From Herbidospora solisilvae (GTDB taxonomy: Bacteria > Actinomycetota > Actinomycetes > Streptosporangiales > Streptosporangiaceae), in contig NZ_WXEW01000003.1 of assembly GCF_009901565.1 (NCBI RefSeq), forward strand, positions 187,312-251,311: DNA of 64,000 nucleotides, read 5' to 3'. A program made the translations under genes and the position numbers. This document shows, one piece after another, positions 18,121 through 26,321 of this stretch. The notes beneath the pieces are model-generated. The model had not been told where the DNA came from and did not search any database. It was given only the letters and a program-made list of their open reading frames with translations. Numbering within the stretch: position 1 is the stretch's first letter; each line of letters begins with the position of its first letter.

Positions 18121-19071
18121 TCACCCCAATCCCATGCGTACGTTGAAGCAGCCGTTGGTCAGATCGCCGCCGAGTTCCACATAAGACATGGCCGACAGCT
18201 CCACCACCCGCCCCCGGGGGGATGTGCCACATTCCACGCATCGGTCGCAGAACCGTCCCGCCATGCAGCCACAGGCCACTACGGGAAGCACGGTCGCGCG
18301 ATCGGCGCAGACATTCCGTACATGAACGCTCGAACCGAGCGCGAGATAAGGGAGAGCGGCGCACGAGACGCCCGCATCGGCGCAGCCGGTGTCCGACTGC
18401 TCCAGCATCGGGTAGGCCACACCGCCTTCGATGTGGTCGGACCAGACGGCCGTCCCGGAGATCTTCGACTGTACGCCGCCATAAGCCCCCGGAGGGTCGG
18501 GAACATGGGCCGCCCGATAGGCGGGCTGCGAGGTGGCCGGGATCTGCGCCAGCGCGGTCGTGCCCTCGACGGTGCCGATCGCGTCGAACAGGAAACCCGG
18601 TTCGAGACGCGGATAACGCACCCGGACCCGGCCCGACGACCGATAGGGGATCACGACCGAGCGGCGCCCCCGGTGGAGTCCGCAGTCGAGCACGACGGAG
18701 ATGTCGTCACGACCGGAGACGGACAGGATGATCCCGGTCATCCGGGTCACGTCAGCCCAGATGCGGTCGACGACCTTGCCCTGCCGGAGCGCCCGGATGA
18801 TCACCCGGGCGCCCACCGGCAGGTCGGCGGGGGCCACGAAGCCCCCCCGCCAGGCCTTCGCCCAGTGGGCGATGACCAGGCGTTCCTCGTGGCCCTCGTC
18901 GTCTTCGATGATGATCAGGTGAGGACTGACGTCGAGGATCGTGCCGCTGACGGCGTCGAGCAGCACCCCTCTCTCGGCGTTTGCGCGCGGCGGTTCGAGC
19001 TCGCGACCGAGCACGGCCGCCGCCAAGGCTCTCCGGCGTTTCGCTGGTATCCCCACGCTCTGTAGCCTCAC
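18121..19071 (-). CDS. Cys-rich protein with C-terminal RlpA-like DPBB domain
   Basis: 316 aa, GTG start. N-terminal 130 residues are an unrecognised mixed domain. The C-terminal half reads CADAGVSCAALPYLALGSS...VHVRN and later GRVVELSAMSYVELGGDL, which fits the double-psi beta-barrel signature of RlpA-like proteins, with about eight cysteines suited to disulphides. No classical signal peptide is visible in the N-terminus, so its location is unclear. It is followed 5 nt later by the MauE-like gene, a suggestive partner for disulphide chemistry. Confidence 0.6.
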   Translation of the reverse strand: MRLQSVGIPAKRRRALAAAVLGRELEPPRANAERGVLLDAVSGTILDVSPHLIIIEDDEGHEERLVIAHWAKAWRGGFVAPADLPVGARVIIRALRQGKVVDRIWADVTRMTGIILSVSGRDDISVVLDCGLHRGRRSVVIPYRSSGRVRVRYPRLEPGFLFDAIGTVEGTTALAQIPATSQPAYRAAHVPDPPGAYGGVQSKISGTAVWSDHIEGGVAYPMLEQSDTGCADAGVSCAALPYLALGSSVHVRNVCADRATVLPVVACGCMAGRFCDRCVECGTSPRGRVVELSAMSYVELGGDLTNGCFNVRMGLG

Positions 19072-19198
19072 ATGTCGTCTGCCCTAATAGAGGCATAATT
19101 CAGGCGTTGGCTGCCGAGCGGGATCAGAATCCTCGTACTGGATGGAATCCCATGTCCCCCGTGTCAGGGCATATCACCACCTCGACGGCTTGTCCCTT

Positions 19199-19681
19199 TT
19201 AGGTGGCGGGTTCTACTTCCTCCGCGCCGGCGGTGGCGCAGGGCCGTACGACATCCCGGATGAGGCGGAGGGTCTCCAGGAAACGGTCGAGCTCGGCCGG
19301 CGGCAGCAGCCCGGTGAACCAGTGCTCGATGTCGTCGAGATGGCGGGGCAGCACCTCGAGCAGCCGGGCCCGCCCGGCCTCGGTGATCTGGGGGTAGAAG
19401 GCACGCCGGTCGGTCGCGCAGGCCTCGCGGGAGACGAGCCCTTCGCGCTCCAGCCGGTCGATGACGCGGGTGATGCCGCTCGTGGATAGGTTGGTCTGAG
19501 CGGCGAGGTCACTCATGCGGAGCCCCTGGCCGGGGGATCTGGCCAGCCGGATCAGCGTCTCGAAGTCGACCTCAGAGAGGCCGGCCTCCGCGAAGGCACG
19601 CCGATTTTTGTCGGCGATCCCCGTGTAGACCTCGGCGAACAGCCCCATCGCGGTCAGCCGAGGGTCGTCGAATGGATCCAT
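19199..19681 (-). CDS. MarR family transcriptional regulator
   Basis: 160 aa winged-helix protein. Recognition region MSDLAAQTNLSTSGITRVIDRLEREGLVSR with wing ACATDRRAFYPQITEAGRARL is canonical MarR. Divergently transcribed from the YceI gene across about 108 bp, so it probably autoregulates and represses YceI in response to a small ligand or stress. Confidence 0.93.
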   Translation of the reverse strand: MDPFDDPRLTAMGLFAEVYTGIADKNRRAFAEAGLSEVDFETLIRLARSPGQGLRMSDLAAQTNLSTSGITRVIDRLEREGLVSREACATDRRAFYPQITEAGRARLLEVLPRHLDDIEHWFTGLLPPAELDRFLETLRLIRDVVRPCATAGAEEVEPAT

Positions 19682-19789
19682 GCGTCGAGTCTACGCCACG
19701 ATGGTTGACGGCAGGAATATCTGTCGGGTAGACATTTGTTGGAGCAAACATCCGCAGGACAACTACCGCCTCTTCTGGAGTCATCGATC
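19682..19789. promoter_or_regulatory. Divergent MarR-YceI promoter region
   Basis: Contains the imperfect dyads CTGTCGGGTAGACA and ATTTGTTGGAGCAAACAT, plausible MarR half-sites. The YceI ribosome site TCTGGAG lies 10 nt before its ATG. Confidence 0.45.
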
Positions 19790-20353
19790 ATGAGCGTACG
19801 CGAGTGGAACGGCCAGACCATCCCCACGGCCGGCACCTTCACCCTTGACGTCGCGCACACCCGCGTCGGGTTCGTGGCCAAGCACATGATGGTCAGCAAG
19901 GTCCGGGGCAACTTCGAGAAGTTCGACGGCACGATCACCGTCGCCGAAGAGCCGCTCCAGTCCAGCGTCGAGGTCAACATCGAGGCCGCCTCGATCACCA
20001 CGCACGTCGGCGACCGCGACAACCACCTCCGCAGCGACGACTTCCTCGCCGCCGACAAGTTCCCCCAGATCACCTTCAAGAGCCTCCGCGTCGAGAACGT
20101 CGACGGCAACGAGTTCACCCTCGTCGGCGAGCTGACCATCCGCGACGTGACCAAGGAAGTCCCGCTCAAGGTCGAGTTCGGCGGCGCCGCCACCAACCCG
20201 TGGGGCCAGGAGATCTTCGGCTACTCCGCCGAGACCGAGATCGACCGCGAGGCCTTCGGCCTGACCTGGAACCAGGCGCTGGAGACCGGTGGCGTGCTGG
20301 TCAGCAAGAAGATCAAGATCGAGATCGAGGGCGAGGCCGTGCGTCAGGCCTGA
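19790..20353 (+). CDS. YceI family lipid-binding-like protein
   Basis: 187 aa YceI fold: an eight-stranded antiparallel barrel that binds isoprenoid-type lipids in characterised members. Diagnostic pieces are FTLDVAHTRVGFVAKHMMVSKVRG near the N-terminus, DNHLRSDDFLAADKFPQITF in the middle, and GELTIRDVTKEVPL. No signal peptide, so cytoplasmic, as is common in actinomycetes. Start chosen by ribosome site spacing over an upstream in-frame ATG. Presumably regulated by the divergent MarR protein. Confidence 0.93.
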   Translation: MSVREWNGQTIPTAGTFTLDVAHTRVGFVAKHMMVSKVRGNFEKFDGTITVAEEPLQSSVEVNIEAASITTHVGDRDNHLRSDDFLAADKFPQITFKSLRVENVDGNEFTLVGELTIRDVTKEVPLKVEFGGAATNPWGQEIFGYSAETEIDREAFGLTWNQALETGGVLVSKKIKIEIEGEAVRQA

Positions 20354-20477
20354 CGTTCTCCCCCTTCGCGCAGACCTTGTCCACAGGCTGTGGATAAGGT
20401 CTGTGCGACGCGACGGGTATCCACTTTGCCGCGTCGGCGGATCGCCGGTACTCTGTCGGGAGCCGATATGGCTACCA

Positions 20478-20567
20478 GGAGGTTTCGCCTAGTCCGGTCT
20501 ATGGCGCCGCACTGCTAATGCGGTTTGGGTCTCAAGCCCATCCGGGGTTCAAATCCCCGAACCTCCG
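20478..20567 (+). tRNA. tRNA-Ser(GCT)
   Basis: 90 nt. Acceptor GGAGGTT/AACCTCC plus discriminator G; anticodon stem CCGCA/TGCGG with loop CTGCTAA giving anticodon GCT; a long class II variable arm (TGGGT/GCCCA) as expected for Ser; T arm CCGGGGTTCAAATCCCCG. The gene remains intact although an integrative element joins at its anticodon loop, because the element restores the 3' half. Confidence 0.95.
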
Positions 20568-20621
20568 CAGTTCAGAGGCCCTCTTCCCTGTAAGGGACGA
20601 GGGCCTTTTTGCTGCCTGAAA
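20512..20621 (+). repeat. attL: tRNA-proximal att repeat
   Basis: First copy of the 110-bp direct repeat. Identity to the copy 13829 bp away starts exactly at the first base of the anticodon loop (CTGCTAATGCGG) and runs through the tRNA terminator to CTGCCTGAAA, with 2 mismatches (20533 and 20589). Confidence 0.92.
20576..20610 (+). terminator. tRNA-Ser terminator
   Basis: Stem AGGCCCTC / GAGGGCCT with a 15-nt loop, followed by TTTT. It lies inside the att repeat, so it is duplicated at the other end of the element. Confidence 0.8.
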
Positions 20622-20629
20622 TAGGTCAA

Positions 20630-20651
20630 GGTTGCACTTTGGGTTGCAGTT
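20630..20651 (+). promoter_or_regulatory. Putative integrase arm sites, left end
   Basis: Two 11-bp-spaced copies, GGTTGCACTT and GGGTTGCAGTT, immediately inside attL. The same word occurs twice at the right end of the element, which is how arm-type integrase or Xis binding sites are usually arranged. Confidence 0.5.
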
Positions 20652-21996
20652 AGCCACCCCAGAGGGCGGAGCCCAGGCGGTCGCTGGCGTCCTTCATCTG
20701 GAGGCTTGCCACGTGGGTGTAGCGCTCTGTCGTGGTGACCTTGGTGTGGCCGAGGACCTCTTGCACGACGCGGATGTGCACACCCTGCTCTATGAGGAGC
20801 GTCGCGGCGGTGTGGCGGGCGTCGTGGACTCGGGCGTCTCGGACCTTGGCCTGACGGAGGATCGACTTCCAGACCTTCCAGTCTTCGGTTCGTTCGATGG
20901 GGCCGCCGAGCCTCGTCGCGAAGACGAGGTCATTGTCTTCCCACCTGTCGCCGGCCTTTAGACGCTCGATGGCTTGGAGTCGGCGGTGTTCCTTCAGCAG
21001 GGCCAGGAGGGCGGGTGGGCATTGAAGGGTGAGTTTGGACTTGCCCTTGCGCTGGCGGAACTCCAGACCGCCGCCTGATTTGGCGGGGCATTTGTCCGCG
21101 TGGGCCGCGCAGTCTTTCAGGCAAGGACGCCGGTAGCAGGTGTGGCCGGACTTCTTGCAGTCTTCCTTGCACGAAGGTTCATGCGTGTGGATCTTGCAGT
21201 TCTTCTTGCACGGCGGGCGGTGCCATTTCTGGCCGCAGGCGTGCGGATCGGAGCAGCCGTGGCGCCACTCGGTGCGCTGAATCTGGAACCACGCTTTGAT
21301 CTGGCCGGTTTCGAGGTCGACGTATGACCAGCGGAGGCCGAGCGCTTCGCCTTGCCGGATTCCCAGGGACAGGGCGACCGACCAGCGGGCGCCGTTGCGC
21401 CGTGTCTTGGCAATGTCGAGGATGCGGCGAGCTTCTTCGAGGGTCAGCGGCTCGATCTCAGTGGGGTTCGCGGTCGGAGCGTCGATAAGCGTGGCGACGT
21501 TCCTCGTGATGCGTCCGCGTCGTACCCCGATGGTCAGAGCGCGGGACAGGATGCGGTGGACTTTGAGGACCGAGCTCGGGGACAGCCTGCGCTCCAACAT
21601 CGTGGAGTAGGCAGTGTCCAGGTGCTCGGGGGCGAGCTTGTCGAGTCGGTGTTTGCCGAGAAGGGGAATGATCCAGTTCTTCGACTTCGACCGGTAGTCG
21701 CTCAGGGTGCGAGGAGCGAGCTTGCCCGACTGGACCAGGCGAGCACAGATCACGTCGAGGAACTCAGTGATCCACTGCTCGACCGTGGGAGGGCGGCCGG
21801 CTTTGGCGACCTGACCGCTGTCGCGCTGCTTCTCCAGCTCTTGGACTTTGCGGGTGACCTCGGCTTCTGTCTTGGCCTTGCGGTGTCGACGATCCGGGGA
21901 GCCGTCCGCCTTGACGCCCATGGTCACCCAGCCGTGCCACAGACCGTCTGCGCCCAGGTAGATAGACGAACGGCTGTTGGGTTTCCGGCCCGCCAT
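20650..21996 (-). CDS. int: Tyrosine recombinase (AICE integrase)
   Basis: 448 aa. N-terminal SAM-like DNA-binding domain (about 70-150) and C-terminal catalytic domain with Arg214 (LGIRQGEALGLRW), His391-x-x-Arg394 (HDARHT), His417 (LGHTKV) and nucleophile Tyr426 (TERYTHV). Between the first Arg and the second half sits an unusual insertion, residues 248-303, with ten Cys and several His, resembling a zinc-binding module. It recombines attP with the tRNA-Ser gene. Its last codons lie directly beside attL, the standard AICE order, and its ATG overlaps the excisionase stop by 1 nt. Confidence 0.96.
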   Translation of the reverse strand: MAGRKPNSRSSIYLGADGLWHGWVTMGVKADGSPDRRHRKAKTEAEVTRKVQELEKQRDSGQVAKAGRPPTVEQWITEFLDVICARLVQSGKLAPRTLSDYRSKSKNWIIPLLGKHRLDKLAPEHLDTAYSTMLERRLSPSSVLKVHRILSRALTIGVRRGRITRNVATLIDAPTANPTEIEPLTLEEARRILDIAKTRRNGARWSVALSLGIRQGEALGLRWSYVDLETGQIKAWFQIQRTEWRHGCSDPHACGQKWHRPPCKKNCKIHTHEPSCKEDCKKSGHTCYRRPCLKDCAAHADKCPAKSGGGLEFRQRKGKSKLTLQCPPALLALLKEHRRLQAIERLKAGDRWEDNDLVFATRLGGPIERTEDWKVWKSILRQAKVRDARVHDARHTAATLLIEQGVHIRVVQEVLGHTKVTTTERYTHVASLQMKDASDRLGSALWGG

Positions 21997-22175
21997 CAGG
22001 CAGCCCTTCCTTCCAGGCTGGCGGCGAACTCCTGGAGCGCCGCCGCCGGGATCAGGCGGTAACCGTCGTGCTTGATGGAGCGGAGGTCACCCGACTTGAT
22101 CAGGCGGAAGATGGCGGTACGGCTCATGCCGAGGACGGTCGCGGCGTCCTTCGGCCGGTAGAAAAGTTGATCCAT
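21996..22175 (-). CDS. xis: Excisionase (helix-turn-helix, Xis-like)
   Basis: 59 aa, MerR/AlpA-like winged helix: YRPKDAATVLGMSRTAIFRLIKSGDLRSI followed by DGYRLIPAAALQEF. Directs the integrase to excise the element. Its stop overlaps the integrase ATG and its ATG overlaps the rep stop (TAATG), so rep, xis and int are translationally coupled. Confidence 0.9.
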   Translation of the reverse strand: MDQLFYRPKDAATVLGMSRTAIFRLIKSGDLRSIKHDGYRLIPAAALQEFAASLEGRAA

Positions 22176-23737
22176 TACGCTGCCCTCCCTTCGGCGAGTG
22201 CCTGTAGTTGGTCGAGGTGGTTTCGCCAGCGCTGGCGTTCATGGACGGACCGCAGCAGCCGGACGCCGATCGGTGCCAGGCCGGGGTCACCCGGTTTGGC
22301 CTTCTGCCAGACGTAGCGGTGCGGGTCGACGGGTTCGTCTTCCTGGCCGAGGGCCTCCAGGACCCAGGTACGCCGGTCTCGCCGGTGTTCGGCCAGGGTC
22401 TTGTTCGACCACTTGCGGGACACGAGCACGCGCCGTCCGGCGTAGCCGAGGTGTTCGGGCTTGTGGGCTTTTCCCTTGCAGCGGCCGGGGGCCATGCCCG
22501 GCTTGGCGTTCTTGGGCTGGACGCCGTATCGGAGCCAGTTGGGGCAGGTCGGGGCGCAGGGCTCGAATCGGAGCGCGTCCAAGAAGCGTTCGGCGTGGGC
22601 GCGGCGGCGGGGGTCGTCGGTGCCGAGGGGGTCGCCGAGGCTCTTGGACAGGTACTTGGAGAGGTAGCGGATCAGTTGGTCGGCGTCCGGGGTGCCGGCC
22701 AGGACGCTTTGAATGTCGGCCTGGTCGCCGAAGCGGACCACGTGTTGCGGGTCGGGGCCGAGCTGGTCGAGGGCCTGGTCCCAGGTGGGGAGGATCTCGC
22801 CGGTCCGGGGGTCGAGGTAGCCGATGCCGTCCACCCACTCCGGCAGGTGGTCGCTGTCGAAGCGGATGGTGTCGGTGGAGGGCCACCACACCTGGTGGTA
22901 GGTCGCGGCGATGATCTGCCGGAGTTCGGCCCTGGGCAGGGTGCCCCGGATGGCCATGTGCAGGTGTGGGGTGAGCCGCTTCTGGGGTTCGACGGTGGCG
23001 AAGTACTGCACGTCATATCCGGCCACGCGGCGAAGGTTCTGCACGAAGCGGTCGACGAGCCGGGAGAAGTGCAGCGCGTCGCGGGCCGCGCGGGTGTAGT
23101 CGTAGCGGTCGGGGTCGCGGGGGACGGCGTCGAGGATCTTGCCGTACGAGGGCAGGGTGAGCGTGACGAACATCGAGGGCCGGTAGGTCTTGCCGTTCGG
23201 GCCGGTAAAGGTGCGGCCGAGCGTGGTCTTGGTCATCTGACGTCGGGGCAGGTCGGGTGCGTCCTGCCGCCGTCTGGTCGAGCGGGACCGCTTGACCGAT
23301 GTCCGGCCGGTTGCCTTGCCGCGCATCCCCGCCTGGATGATCTCCTCGTCCAGGTCGGCGATGGCGGCGTCCAGGTCGGCGGTGGCTCGGCCGGCCTTTT
23401 CCTCTGCGTCGCGCCATCCTTGGGCGTCGGCCCGGAGCGCGACCAGATAGCGCTGATAGTCGTCGGCGTCGTCAGGGGTGTTGATCGGTTCCTCGTCGGC
23501 GTGCCAGCCCTCACGGCACTGGACGCGACGGAGCTGCCGGTTCCGGGTGGCGCAGGGCGGGCACTTGCTCTCCAGAGTCGCCCCACAGGGGGCGTCGATC
23601 ATGTCGGTACGTCCGGTGAGGATGTCCATCCGCTTGAGAGCGACCGGGCGGATACAGACGCCGTGTTGCTTAGCGATCTCCTCCGCCACGTCGCGGGCCA
23701 GCGGCCGGGTGAGGCGGCTCGGGCACGGCTGGTTCAA
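22175..23737 (-). CDS. Rolling-circle replication initiator (RepSA-like)
   Basis: 520 aa. An N-terminal zinc-ribbon-like region (CGATLESKCPPCATRN), a charged coil, then a HUH endonuclease-type domain with TPHLHMAIRG (H-hydrophobic-H, about residue 258) and a candidate nicking-tyrosine segment YLSKYLSK (about 360). A C-x-x-x-C motif (CAPTCPNW) follows. This matches the replication initiators of pSAM2-type AICEs. Start is a TTG that overlaps the tra stop (TTGA); it is supported by GGGGAGG 4 nt upstream. It would nick the element's double-strand origin after excision. Confidence 0.88.
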   Translation of the reverse strand: MNQPCPSRLTRPLARDVAEEIAKQHGVCIRPVALKRMDILTGRTDMIDAPCGATLESKCPPCATRNRQLRRVQCREGWHADEEPINTPDDADDYQRYLVALRADAQGWRDAEEKAGRATADLDAAIADLDEEIIQAGMRGKATGRTSVKRSRSTRRRQDAPDLPRRQMTKTTLGRTFTGPNGKTYRPSMFVTLTLPSYGKILDAVPRDPDRYDYTRAARDALHFSRLVDRFVQNLRRVAGYDVQYFATVEPQKRLTPHLHMAIRGTLPRAELRQIIAATYHQVWWPSTDTIRFDSDHLPEWVDGIGYLDPRTGEILPTWDQALDQLGPDPQHVVRFGDQADIQSVLAGTPDADQLIRYLSKYLSKSLGDPLGTDDPRRRAHAERFLDALRFEPCAPTCPNWLRYGVQPKNAKPGMAPGRCKGKAHKPEHLGYAGRRVLVSRKWSNKTLAEHRRDRRTWVLEALGQEDEPVDPHRYVWQKAKPGDPGLAPIGVRLLRSVHERQRWRNHLDQLQALAEGRAA

Positions 23738-25146
23738 CGGGCCTCCCCGACGAACTCGGCGACCATGTCCCTGATGTCGGCGTCCGAGACGTAAGCCGCC
23801 CGGACCCGGATCGGGTCGGGGGAGGACTCCAGCCGTACATAACCAACGCCAGGCGTCGAGGGAGAGATCCGGTCGGCCAGGGCGCCCCGGTCGCGGGCGC
23901 CGTCGCCCAGGACCATGTCGACCTGTTCGGACTCGTCCAGCCGTAATGCGATCTTGTCGGGGAACAGGTTCCGGATGTTGATGACCTCCTTGCGCGGGTC
24001 CTGAAGTGCGGCCATGACGCCGACCCCGACCGCACGGCCCTGGGTGGTGAGCGTGGCCAAGGCCGCCGCGATGCGCTGCCGAAGGCCCTTGTCCGACTGG
24101 TAGGCGGTCAGGAACGCCACCTCGTCGACGACCACCAGGACGAACGGGTCAGCCACGGTCGGCACGTGGAAGCGCCGGACGCCGGCGAAGCGGTCGGCCC
24201 GTTCCTGCATGACCGAGACCGCCGCGTCGAGCAGGTCGGCGCATTCCTCGGGACTGGCCGCGTACCGGTTGCCGAACAGGGCGCGGCCGAAGGACAATTC
24301 CATGCGCTTGGGGTCCAGAGCCCAGACCTGTACCAGGCCCGCCCGCATCGCGGCCAGTAGCCCGCGGATCGTCGACCACAACCACGAGCCCTTACCGGCG
24401 CCCGTGCTTCCGGACACCAGGACGTGGGTGCCGTGAATGTTCAGCAAGTACGGCGTGCCGTCCTCGCACCGGCCGATCTCCACCGGCCCGACCGAGGGCC
24501 GTTCCGGGATGGGCACGGCGGGCAGCGGCTCGGCGAGCGGGTCGCGCCGGGGAAAGGTCAGCACGACGCGGCCGGACTTGGCGACCGTCACCCGGCAGGA
24601 CATCGCGCCGAAGCCGTGGGCCAAGTGCTCGATGCGGTCGGTCCAATCCTTCACGGCCTGACCGGTGAGCATCTTGACGGTCACGCGGTCGGCCCAGCCG
24701 TCGCACTCGACCCGCAGCAGCTTGGGCAGGTAGTCGCGCCCTTGGAGATGGCGGCCGAGCCCGGACACGATCATCACCGGCTGCCAGTGACGCCGGTAGA
24801 TCCACACGCGCCGCCAGAAGGCCAGCAGCCGCCGGCCGATCCAGTGGGAGAAGGACGCGCGATGGGTCAGCGCCCACGCTGACGGGATCGAGACGAGCGC
24901 GGCGACCACCGGGACGGCGACTTCCCAGCCGTACCCGATCAAGAGCACGACCGGAGTGGTCACCACGGTCACCGCGACGGGATGGACGAAGAGGGTACGG
25001 ATCACGCCGACCACGGAGCGGACCACGAAGATCAGGATGGTCAGGATCGCAGGGGTCTTGATGACAGCCGGCTTGAACACGACCGCCGTGTCTGGGGTGG
25101 TGGACACGAGGTTGTGCACCTCGCCACCGGGAAAGCGCTTGAGCAT
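23734..25146 (-). CDS. FtsK/SpoIIIE-like conjugative DNA translocase (Tra)
   Basis: 470 aa. Two to three N-terminal membrane helices (about 28-50, 60-85), then a RecA-like motor: Walker A SGSTGAGKGS (about residue 245), Walker B VLVVVDEVAFL (about 340), followed by TTQGRAVGVGVMAALQ and KIALRLDESEQVDMVLG. Such single proteins move double-stranded DNA between mycelia in actinomycete conjugation. A C-terminal winged helix that would read clt sites is short or missing. A hairpin lies between the preceding small gene and this one. Confidence 0.93.
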   Translation of the reverse strand: MLKRFPGGEVHNLVSTTPDTAVVFKPAVIKTPAILTILIFVVRSVVGVIRTLFVHPVAVTVVTTPVVLLIGYGWEVAVPVVAALVSIPSAWALTHRASFSHWIGRRLLAFWRRVWIYRRHWQPVMIVSGLGRHLQGRDYLPKLLRVECDGWADRVTVKMLTGQAVKDWTDRIEHLAHGFGAMSCRVTVAKSGRVVLTFPRRDPLAEPLPAVPIPERPSVGPVEIGRCEDGTPYLLNIHGTHVLVSGSTGAGKGSWLWSTIRGLLAAMRAGLVQVWALDPKRMELSFGRALFGNRYAASPEECADLLDAAVSVMQERADRFAGVRRFHVPTVADPFVLVVVDEVAFLTAYQSDKGLRQRIAAALATLTTQGRAVGVGVMAALQDPRKEVINIRNLFPDKIALRLDESEQVDMVLGDGARDRGALADRISPSTPGVGYVRLESSPDPIRVRAAYVSDADIRDMVAEFVGEAR

Positions 25147-25188
25147 AAGGTTGGTTCCTCTCGTGATTTCGCAGTCAGGGGAGATCCA

Positions 25189-25222
25189 GGGGCCGCCGGA
25201 AGTAGCCGCTTCCAGCGGCCCC
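25189..25222 (-). terminator. Hairpin between AICE small gene and tra
   Basis: A 14-bp stem with one mismatch (GGGGCCGCCGGAAG / CTTCCAGCGGCCCC) and a 6-nt loop. Placed within a leftward operon, it is better read as an attenuator or mRNA-processing site that lowers tra expression than as a full stop. Confidence 0.55.
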
Positions 25223-25231
25223 GTCTGTGTG

Positions 25232-25525
25232 TCAGGCAGCAGGCTTGGCCTGTTCGGCGTGCAGCCGCTCGCAGTCGGCCAGGTAGCGGGCGGCGGCGGT
25301 GAAGATCTCGCGAGCCGTCTCCACCTCCGCCGTGGTGACCAGCCCGCCGCCCGAGGCCGAAACGCTGACGTCGGCTTCCTCGGAGCGAAGCGACAGGTAC
25401 GGCCGACCGTCGGTCATGATCCGCGCCCGCGCCCGGACGTCGGGCGTGTGGAAGCTGAGGGTGATGTGGGGCTTCTCGTGGAGCCCGATGGTCACGGACA
25501 GATTGGTGTACGGGGGAAGCTCCAT
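25232..25525 (-). CDS. AICE small conserved protein A
   Basis: 97 aa, soluble, beta-rich first half (NLSVTIGLHEKPHITLSFHTP) and a helical C-terminus. The ATG overlaps the stop of the next upstream gene (ATGA), which decides the start against a longer frame. No family recognised; genes of this size between pra and tra are common in AICEs. Confidence 0.75.
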   Translation of the reverse strand: MELPPYTNLSVTIGLHEKPHITLSFHTPDVRARARIMTDGRPYLSLRSEEADVSVSASGGGLVTTAEVETAREIFTAAARYLADCERLHAEQAKPAA

Positions 25526-25785
25526 CAGGCCACCCCACCCGGCTTGGACCGGCCGTGAAAGCAGCGCTCGACCCACAGGGCGAACACGGCCGCCTCACGG
25601 GCGAGCTGCCGCGCGAACTCCAGGTCAGCCGCCGTCACCCGGTCACCGGCCGAGGTGGTCAGCAGCAACGAGGTGGAGCCGACGTCGAGGGTCAGCACCG
25701 GCATCCGCACGGGGTAGGACAGGGCCTTGGCCGAAGCCCCGGCAGCGGTGTTGAGGTTGATGAGGGTCACCGGGCGCTTCTTCAT
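25525..25785 (-). CDS. AICE small conserved protein B
   Basis: 86 aa. The pattern is similar in outline to its downstream neighbour: short strands (MPVLTLDVGSTSLLLTTSAGDRVTAADLEFAR) then a helix. The two may be diverged duplicates, since both align a strand-turn-strand followed by T(A)AxxxxARxI/LxxxA. Overlaps both neighbours by 4 nt. Function unknown. Confidence 0.75.
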   Translation of the reverse strand: MKKRPVTLINLNTAAGASAKALSYPVRMPVLTLDVGSTSLLLTTSAGDRVTAADLEFARQLAREAAVFALWVERCFHGRSKPGGVA

Positions 25786-26180
25786 GCGGCGTCCTTGGCG
25801 GTCGGCTTGGCGGCGCGGGGAGCCCGCATCACTCGGGCGGAGATGGAGTAGGCCAGGCGCCCGGTGGCCTGGTTGACGTAGGGCTTGACCTCCAGGCCCT
25901 CGAACTCGGCCGGGGCCAGGGGGACGCCGGGCAGGGGCGGCGGTACGACCGGCCGGACCTCGGAGAGGATCTTGATGGTCACCGTCTTCTGCGCGGCCTT
26001 GAGCGTGGGGTCGGCGTCCATGACCGGGACCTGCCAGACGGGCAGGCCGGTGGCCAGGTCCTTGGCCTGGGCGTCGCGCTTGGCGTCGAAGTCCTTGGCC
26101 GCCTGGACGTCGCCGACGACGTAGCAGCCGTGGGGGAACAACAAGTCGAAGTGAATGGGGATGGGCCGCTGAATCGCCAT
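25782..26180 (-). CDS. pra: Pra-like activator of replication, integration and excision
   Basis: 132 aa resembling pSAM2 Pra: MAIQRPIPIHFDLLFPHGCYVVGDV, then VWQVPVMDADP, VTIKI, and PAEFEGLEVKPYV near the C-terminus. In pSAM2 this protein switches on int-xis-rep expression. It is the first gene of the leftward pra-to-int transcript, and its upstream region carries three copies of the shared operator-like motif, one of them 11 nt from the ATG over the ribosome site GGGAG. Confidence 0.82.
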   Translation of the reverse strand: MAIQRPIPIHFDLLFPHGCYVVGDVQAAKDFDAKRDAQAKDLATGLPVWQVPVMDADPTLKAAQKTVTIKILSEVRPVVPPPLPGVPLAPAEFEGLEVKPYVNQATGRLAYSISARVMRAPRAAKPTAKDAA

Positions 26181-26190
26181 GAGTACTCCC

Positions 26191-26291
26191 GTCTACCCCC
26201 CTAGACGGCTACGGCGGTTCCGAAGCGAGGACTGTCTAGGGGGCTATTCAAAAGATACGAAGACGAGCGCCGACTGTCTAGGGGGGTAGAC
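26191..26291 (-). promoter_or_regulatory. Three operator-like sites before pra
   Basis: Sites at 26191-26206 (GTCTACCCCCCTAGAC, reverse of the third), 26234-26246 (GTCTAGGGGGCTA) and 26276-26291 (GTCTAGGGGGGTAGAC). Each is a dyad around a G/C run. Likely binding sites of an element-encoded repressor. Confidence 0.7.
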
Positions 26292-26321
26292 GACTAAGAG
26301 CGCGTAGGCATGAATCCGGTA

